From: an uncultured Victivallales bacterium
GTDB taxonomy: Bacteria; Verrucomicrobiota; Lentisphaeria; Oligosphaerales; JAFGRS01
DNA length: 52,482 nucleotides
Direction of reading: 5' to 3'
Assembly (NCBI GenBank): GCA_903837355.1
Contig: CAILUI010000265.1
Span: 1-52,482 of the forward strand
In this document: piece by piece, positions 48,130 through 52,482 of the stretch
Numbering within the stretch: position 1 is the first letter of the stretch
Layout of the letters: each line of letters begins with the position of its first letter
Made by a program: the position numbers and the translations under genes
Notes under the pieces: model-generated
Database searches by the model: none
What the model saw: only the letters and a program-made list of their open reading frames with translations
What the model was told of the DNA's origin: nothing

Positions 48130-48540
48130 ATCGGCAACCTGCGAGACGCCGAGGAGGGTGTCAGCGGCGATGGTGAGTGCAGGCGTTGGCTCCTCACCGG
48201 GGGAATGGGAGATGGCAAGTACCGGCCGGGGGCCGAGCGCTTCCCGCGGCATCATGCCGAGTTCCTTGACATTTTGTCCGACATCGTGGGTCGCCAGATA
48301 GAGGCCCGCCTGGTCATTGTAGGCCGCTGACGGACAGGTGCGAGGTGCTCGTCGCCGCAGTGGAAGTCAGGGAGATGTCCACGGTGACGGCGAGCCCCGA
48401 AACGGGAAGTCCGATGCTGCGCAAGGTCAGCGGGAGCGTGCCTGCCTGCTCGGCCTGGCTCCATTCCACGGCGCCCGCTCGACCGGCTCGAAGCGTGGGG
48501 CCTTCAGAAGCCGCGCCTTCGGCGTCATACTCAGAACTCC
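48130..48540 (-). pseudogene. Possible remnant of a secreted glycoside-hydrolase-like gene
   Basis: Two minus-strand frames read as plausible protein that is not continuous. Upstream, about 48325-48535, gives VEWSQAEQAGTLPLTLRSIG and ends at a stop. In another frame, about 48140-48325, is YNDQAGLYLATHDVGQNVKE. The latter resembles an N-terminal stretch of DUF6259-type glycoside hydrolases as I remember them. A frameshift and missing ends would make it a pseudogene. This is by eye and weak. Confidence 0.25.
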
Positions 48541-48642
48541 ATGAGGCAGGTTCGGTGGACGCGCCGGTGGACGCGGAACGTGCATGGCACGAAGTTACCG
48601 CCAGGCCGCCAACCAGGCAAGCGCAATTTAAGGAACAGACGC

Positions 48643-49686
48643 ATGAGCACCCGTGTCACTGCCGCCCGCATGCAGATACCCTACAAGATCACCTTCAGCC
48701 AGGTTGAACTGCCGGCGCCCCAGCCGCACGAGATTCTGCTGGAGGTGCTGGCCTGCGGGATCTGTGGGCATGACCTCGAAATCGGCTCGCAGTTGGCGCA
48801 GGAGGCGCGGCCGTTCGGGCATGAGGTGGTCGGCATCGTGCGTCAGGCGGGCGCCCTGGTCAAGCATGTGCAGCCCGGCGACCAGGTGGTACTGGAATCG
48901 AGCTCATTCTGCGGCGAGTGCGACCTCTGCCGCAACGGCCGCGTCGACCTCTGCAACAAGGCGCCCGGCATCTGGGGTGGCCCGAGCATGGGCTTCGCCG
49001 AGGCGATGCTGGCACCCGGCCACTCGGCGGTGCGGGCCAACGGCATCGACCCGCTGGCCGCGGTGCTCGCCGAGCCCTGCGGAGTGGCGGTGGACATGGT
49101 CAAGGTGGCCGAAATCGGCCTGAGCGACAACGTGCTGGTCGTCGGCAGCGGCGCCATCGGCTTGATGGCGCTGGCCATGGCCCGCCGCCGTACCACCGGC
49201 CTGGTGGTGGCCGCCAACCCGACCACCGGCAAGCTCGAAACCGCCAAGCGCCTCGGTGCCGATGCGGTCATCGACCTCTCCAAGATCCCCCTGGCGGAGT
49301 GCGGCAAGCCCTACGGCGGCTTCCACAAGGTGCTCTCCACCGCCCCGCCGTCGACCCTCCCGGCGAGCCTCGACGCCTGCGGCTACGGCGGCGTCGTCGT
49401 CTTCATCGGCTTTGATTGGGGAGCCGGCGGCATGGTGTCCTTCAATACGACCAGTATGCATCTGGGCAAGAAGCAGTTGCGCGCCTCGTTCGCCTCGCCG
49501 GCGGTGTATCTCCCGGAAGCCTTGCAGATGCTGCATCGGAACGTGGTACCGCGCCGGGAGATCGTCAGCCATACCTTCCCGCTCAGCCGGCTGGTCGAGG
49601 CCTTCACCCTGCTGCGCGAAGACCGCAACGCGGTACGCAAGGTCGTGGTCATCCCCGACGCCAAGTTCACACAGGTGGCGGGCTGA
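48643..49686 (+). CDS. Zinc-dependent medium-chain alcohol/polyol dehydrogenase
   Basis: A 347-residue MDR-family dehydrogenase like threonine or sorbitol dehydrogenase. Catalytic zinc residues are in CGICGHD (Cys41) and FGHE (His60, Glu61). Structural zinc is bound by Cys90, Cys93, Cys96 and Cys104. The NAD(P) fold has VVGSGAIGLMALAMARRR. ATG at 48643 has AAGGA 8 bases upstream. With the following Gfo/Idh/MocA and PfkB-family genes it looks like part of a sugar or polyol pathway. The substrate is not known. Confidence 0.92.
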   Translation: MSTRVTAARMQIPYKITFSQVELPAPQPHEILLEVLACGICGHDLEIGSQLAQEARPFGHEVVGIVRQAGALVKHVQPGDQVVLESSSFCGECDLCRNGRVDLCNKAPGIWGGPSMGFAEAMLAPGHSAVRANGIDPLAAVLAEPCGVAVDMVKVAEIGLSDNVLVVGSGAIGLMALAMARRRTTGLVVAANPTTGKLETAKRLGADAVIDLSKIPLAECGKPYGGFHKVLSTAPPSTLPASLDACGYGGVVVFIGFDWGAGGMVSFNTTSMHLGKKQLRASFASPAVYLPEALQMLHRNVVPRREIVSHTFPLSRLVEAFTLLREDRNAVRKVVVIPDAKFTQVAG

Positions 49687-49744
49687 CGGCGGGATACGGA
49701 GGAGGGAGCTGCCGCAGGGGGCTGCACACAGCGGCTGACGGCCG

Positions 49745-49815
49745 GAGCCGACCCGACGGTCGGCGATCCCAGGAGCAGCCAGAGCCGACCCGACGGTCGG
49801 CGGTCCCAGGGGACA
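49745..49815. repeat. 37-bp direct repeat with hairpins
   Basis: Two copies of a unit beginning GAGCCGACCCGACGGTCGGC start at 49745 and 49782. Each contains the perfect stem CCGACC, loop CGAC, GGTCGG (49748-49763 and 49785-49800). They sit in the 170-base gap between the dehydrogenase and the Gfo/Idh/MocA gene, 59 bases after the stop. They could attenuate transcription or set differing mRNA levels within the operon. Confidence 0.8.
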
Positions 49816-49856
49816 ATCCAGCTTCGCAACACGTCTCATCAAGGGAGTTTCGCATC

Positions 49857-50912
49857 ATGGTTAAGGTCGGCATCATCGGCTGTGGCAACATTGCGCGCTT
49901 CCATTACGAAGGCTATGAGAAGGCGGGGGCGCAGATCACGCACGTTTGTGATATCCGCCAGGAGGCGGCGACGGCACTGGCCCAGCGTTACGGCGCCAAG
50001 GCCAGCACCGACTACCGCGCCGTGCTGGCGGATCCGAATGTCGACCTGGTCAGCATCCTGACCTTCGGCTCGACGCACCTCGAGATCGGGCTGGCCGCGG
50101 TCGCCGCCGGCAAGGCCGTGGTCTGCGAGAAGACACTCACCGATGGCCCCGCGGCCTCGGCCACCCTCGCCAGGGCCGCGGCCCAGGCGCGGACGTTCTT
50201 CGCTACCGGTTACATGAAGCGGTATTTCCCGGCGGCCCAGCAGGCGAAGAAGCTGCTGGCGGGGATGGGTCCGTTGGTCAGCATCCACGCCCGTACCTGG
50301 CAGCCCTTCCCCGGTCTGTTCGAGCAGCCGCTGCCAGAGTGGGAATGGTTGCGGCAGCGTCCGTCCCCGGTGATCCGCAACTACGGCGGCGGCGTGCTGG
50401 TCTGCGGCGGCAGCCACATCCTCGACCTGTTGCACTGGTTCGCCGGCCGGCCACTGCGGGTTTCCGGCCAGATGCGCTTCCGCCCGGAACTCGACTTCGA
50501 TATCCAGGCGAACGCGCTGCTGGCTTACGAGAACGACGCCGTGGCGCATCTCGAGTGCTGCTGGCATTCGCTGCGTTTCGCCGGCTACGAGCGCAAGGGC
50601 TGGGATGAGCGCCTGGAGATCAACACCACCGACGGGCGCCTTGATTTCTATACGGTCAAGTGGGACGAGCCCGAGAAGAACGGGGCGCTGCTGGTGCACC
50701 AGGACGCGGTCACCGGGACCACCACCGAGTACCGCTACCCGGCGGTCAACCCCTTCCACCTGGAGATGGCCGAGATGCTGCGCCGCTACGAGGCCGGCGA
50801 GGCGCCGGAGCCCTCCGCCTGGGATGGCTACGTCGTCGACGAGACCATCGCCGCCATCACCACCAGCGCCAGGGAGAAGCGCACCGTCGAGATGTGCTGG
50901 CAGGATCGCTGA
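49857..50912 (+). CDS. Gfo/Idh/MocA-family oxidoreductase (copy 3)
   Basis: A 351-residue NAD(P)-dependent oxidoreductase. VKVGIIGCGNIARFHYEGY begins the Rossmann fold, and AVVCEKTLTDGPAASA has the catalytic lysine in an EKT variant of EKP. The C-terminal domain has VCGGSHILDLLHWFAGRPL with the active-site His and Asp. AAGGGAG lies 9 bases before the ATG. It follows the dehydrogenase on the same strand and converges on the PfkB kinase, with the 9-bp repeat between. Confidence 0.9.
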   Translation: MVKVGIIGCGNIARFHYEGYEKAGAQITHVCDIRQEAATALAQRYGAKASTDYRAVLADPNVDLVSILTFGSTHLEIGLAAVAAGKAVVCEKTLTDGPAASATLARAAAQARTFFATGYMKRYFPAAQQAKKLLAGMGPLVSIHARTWQPFPGLFEQPLPEWEWLRQRPSPVIRNYGGGVLVCGGSHILDLLHWFAGRPLRVSGQMRFRPELDFDIQANALLAYENDAVAHLECCWHSLRFAGYERKGWDERLEINTTDGRLDFYTVKWDEPEKNGALLVHQDAVTGTTTEYRYPAVNPFHLEMAEMLRRYEAGEAPEPSAWDGYVVDETIAAITTSAREKRTVEMCWQDR

Positions 50913-50951
50913 GGCCATCGCGACGGGTGACGGCCGGCGGCCGGCGGCCCT

Positions 50952-50996
50952 GATCGGTCAGATCCGTCAGATCAGACGGATCGGTCAGATCAGGCC
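50952..50996. repeat. 9-bp-period GATC repeat, locus C
   Basis: Five units: GATCGGTCA, GATCCGTCA, GATCAGACG, GATCGGTCA, GATCAGGCC. GATCCGTC (50961-50968) pairs with GACGGATC (50975-50982) around AGATCA. It lies in the convergent gap, 39 bases after the Gfo/Idh/MocA stop and 20 bases from the PfkB stop on the other strand. Confidence 0.9.
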
Positions 50997-51016
50997 GCCG
51001 CGCCGTACGCAGTACC

Positions 51017-52102
51017 TCAGCGCTGCACGCGGGCCGAACCGCCCTCGGCGCAGGCCTTGACCTGGTCCAGGGTGACCATCGTGGTGTCGCCGGGGGTAGT
51101 GGTCAGCAAGCCGCCGTGGGCCCAGCCGAGGCGCAGGGCGAGTTCGGGGTCGAGGCCATTCATAAGGCCGTAGAACAGCCCCGACGCAAAGCCGTCGCCG
51201 CCGCCGATACGGCAGCAGACGTCCAACTCGCAGGTCGGGCTGACGTAGGTCTTGCCATCCAGCCAAAGCACGGCGCCCCAGGTGTGGTGGTTGGTGGAAT
51301 GCACATCACGCAGGGTGGTGGCGACGCACCGGATGTTCGGGAAGTCCTTGGTCACGGTGCCCATCATGCTGAAGAACACGCTGGGGTCGAGCTTCGAGGT
51401 GGCGACGACATCGGGGCCCTGCAGTCCCAGGCCCATCTGCAGGTCCTCCTCGTTGCCGACCAGCACGTCGACATACGAGCAGATCTTGCGCAGCACCGCC
51501 TGGGCGCGGGCGGTGCCGCCCTGGCGCTTCCACAGCTTGGCGCGGTAGTTGAGGTCGAACGAGGTCACCACCCCCGCGGCCTTCGCAGCCTGCATGGCCT
51601 CGATGATCAGGGCCGAGGTGGTCTCGGACAGCGAGGCGAAAATGCCACCCGAGTGGAACCAGCGGACGCCGTTGCCAAAGATCGCTTGCCAGTCGAAATC
51701 GCCGGGCTGCAACTGCGCCGCGGCTTCGTTGCAGCGGTTGTAGAACACCACCGGTGCGCGGACGCCCTGGCCGCGGTCGCTGTAGACCGTCGCCATATTC
51801 GGGCCAGTCACACCGTCATGCTCGAAGACCCTGTAAATGCCCTTGACGCCCATGCCGCGCACGGCGTCAGAGATGAGATCGCCGATGGGGTAGTTGACCA
51901 GCGCCGTCGTCACCCCGGCCTGCATGTGGAAGCAGTCTGCGAGGTTGGCCGCGACGTTGTACTCGCCGCCGCTGACCCAGATATGGAACTGCCGCGCTTT
52001 GCGGAACGGGATGACGCCAGGGTCGAGCCGATGCACCAGGGCGCCCAGCGAGAGCACATCCAGACCCGAGGCCGTCCGCGCCGGAATCGTCAGACCACTC
52101 AT
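51017..52102 (-). CDS. PfkB-family sugar kinase (KDG kinase-like)
   Basis: A 361-residue ribokinase-family enzyme. The N-terminal VSGGEYNVAANLADCF is the first PfkB signature, and the C-terminal CRIGGGDGFASGLFYGLMNG has the catalytic Asp in a GGGD form common in 2-keto-3-deoxygluconate kinases. SFDLNYRAKLWKRQGG is also KDG-kinase-like. It would trap a sugar acid for cleavage to pyruvate and glyceraldehyde 3-phosphate. ATG at 52102 has AAGGAG 7 bases upstream. It faces the dehydrogenase and oxidoreductase genes and may share their pathway. Confidence 0.88.
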   Translation of the reverse strand: MSGLTIPARTASGLDVLSLGALVHRLDPGVIPFRKARQFHIWVSGGEYNVAANLADCFHMQAGVTTALVNYPIGDLISDAVRGMGVKGIYRVFEHDGVTGPNMATVYSDRGQGVRAPVVFYNRCNEAAAQLQPGDFDWQAIFGNGVRWFHSGGIFASLSETTSALIIEAMQAAKAAGVVTSFDLNYRAKLWKRQGGTARAQAVLRKICSYVDVLVGNEEDLQMGLGLQGPDVVATSKLDPSVFFSMMGTVTKDFPNIRCVATTLRDVHSTNHHTWGAVLWLDGKTYVSPTCELDVCCRIGGGDGFASGLFYGLMNGLDPELALRLGWAHGGLLTTTPGDTTMVTLDQVKACAEGGSARVQR

Positions 52103-52482
52103 CGTCCATCTCCTTGAGTTCAACCCGGCGGCCAAGCGACAGAGGAAGCCCCCGGCGGCCGTCAGAATGCAGGCATTGCCGACCCCGATAATGTACCCGG
52201 CGAGTCGCGTCTTGACAGCCCAGGCGCGAACGGCAGGGGCGACGCCGCAGGCGCGATCACGACAACGATCACGACAACGATCACGACGACGATCACGACA
52301 ACGATCACGACGACGAGCACGACAACGAGCACGACAACGAGCACGACAACGAGCACGACGACGATCACGACAACGATCACGACAACGATCACGACAACGA
52401 TCACGACAACGATCACGATAGAGATACGGCTGCCGAGGGCGGGCAGGACGATCGGGAAGGCTATAGTGTGAGGCGTCGAGCC
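52103..52482. other. Terminal region with a satellite array and no clear gene
   Basis: Upstream of the kinase start this region holds the 12-bp repeat (52255-52418) and no recognisable gene. A plus-strand frame encoding Asp-His-Asp-Asn repeats stays open from about 52218 to the window end but has no visible start codon. TTGACA at 52212 and TATAGT near 52461 look like promoter parts but are too far apart to pair. Confidence 0.5.
52255..52418. repeat. 12-bp tandem repeat (GATCACGACAAC)
   Basis: About 13.5 copies of a 12-base unit, GATCACGACAAC, with variants GATCACGACGAC and GAGCACGACAAC. The variants are grouped: about four GAGCAC units in the middle are flanked by GATCAC units on both sides. 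All three plus-strand frames and the reverse strand are open across it, as expected for a multiple-of-three repeat, so openness does not show coding. Confidence 0.95.

Larger units (their letters stand above)
47959..48642. other. Long gene-poor gap with palindromes and a possible remnant
   Basis: These 684 bases separate the rubrerythrin-like gene from the alcohol dehydrogenase. No intact gene was found in any frame. The first 150 bases hold four TTTCGCGAAA palindromes, and the middle carries a possible broken gene on the minus strand. The last 100 bases lead to the dehydrogenase with AAGGA before its ATG. Confidence 0.6.

Noticed and set aside
52255..52418. CRISPR array
   Set aside because: The unit is 12 bp with no spacers of unique sequence, and no cas genes are present.
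1..52482. tRNA or rRNA genes
   Set aside because: Gaps were scanned for the GTTCGA-type T-loop with flanking stems and for rRNA-like segments. The few GTTCGA strings lie inside genes and do not fold as a cloverleaf by eye.

Overview
This is a high-GC bacterial chromosome segment. It carries about 41 recognisable protein genes and no rRNA or tRNA gene that I can find. Features that suggest a Gram-negative, probably anaerobic, heterotrophic bacterium, plausibly of the PVC group (Lentisphaerota, Kiritimatiellota or relatives), are: the rplV-to-secY ribosomal cluster without rpmD, three Gfo/Idh/MocA oxidoreductases, two uroporphyrinogen-decarboxylase-family proteins, many signal peptides, ThyX, a secreted rubrerythrin-like protein, and an NADH-linked iron-sulfur module. 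The taxonomic placement is inference; no marker was aligned.

Layout. 325-4340: a two-gene electron-transfer module (NuoE/NuoF-type fusion plus a ferredoxin/GltD-like flavoprotein). 4453-6609: a URO-D-family protein and a tRNA-dihydrouridine synthase. 6711-14012 (minus): 15 genes, rplV, rpsC, rplP, rpmC, rpsQ, rplN, rplX, rplE, rpsN, rpsH, rplF, rplR, rpsE, rplO and secY, ending at a long hairpin. Upstream on the same strand lie a secreted coiled-coil protein, a membrane glycosyltransferase with TPR repeats and a Gfo/Idh/MocA protein, where rpsS-rplB would normally be.

18544-26478 (plus): TPP-dependent E1 alpha and beta subunits, translationally coupled to a 1990-residue secreted lectin-like protein. 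26635-30421: a DUF1638-hydantoinase fusion and a CbpA-like co-chaperone. 30432-38751: mixed metabolic genes (a second Gfo/Idh/MocA, ManC, membrane thioredoxin, HisC, secreted hydrolase, second URO-D-family protein).

38824-41682: a divergent acyl-condensation locus (OleA-like KAS III, FabF-like KAS, acyl carrier protein) closed by a clear intrinsic terminator. 41767-46949: ThyX, a large protein with an internal HPr-like domain, an overlapping HD phosphohydrolase, a secreted HEAT-like protein and a PhnP-like metallo-beta-lactamase. 47332-52102: the rubrerythrin-like protein, a non-coding stretch with palindromes and a possible gene remnant, then a sugar module (zinc alcohol dehydrogenase, Gfo/Idh/MocA, PfkB kinase).

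The most unexpected signal is in the spaces between genes. A 9-bp-period GATC repeat occurs at three distant loci, each just downstream of a stop codon and each able to fold. Two other hairpins share a 15-base core and sit 3-5 bases after stop codons. Three further repeat types (41-bp, 37-bp, and spaced TTTCGCGAAA palindromes) also fall at gene ends, and a 12-bp satellite closes the window. Among genes, the DUF1638-hydantoinase fusion, the HPr-domain protein with its HD partner, the OleA-like locus without OleBCD, the reductase lacking its own NAD(P)H domain, and the rubrerythrin with substituted iron ligands deserve a closer look.
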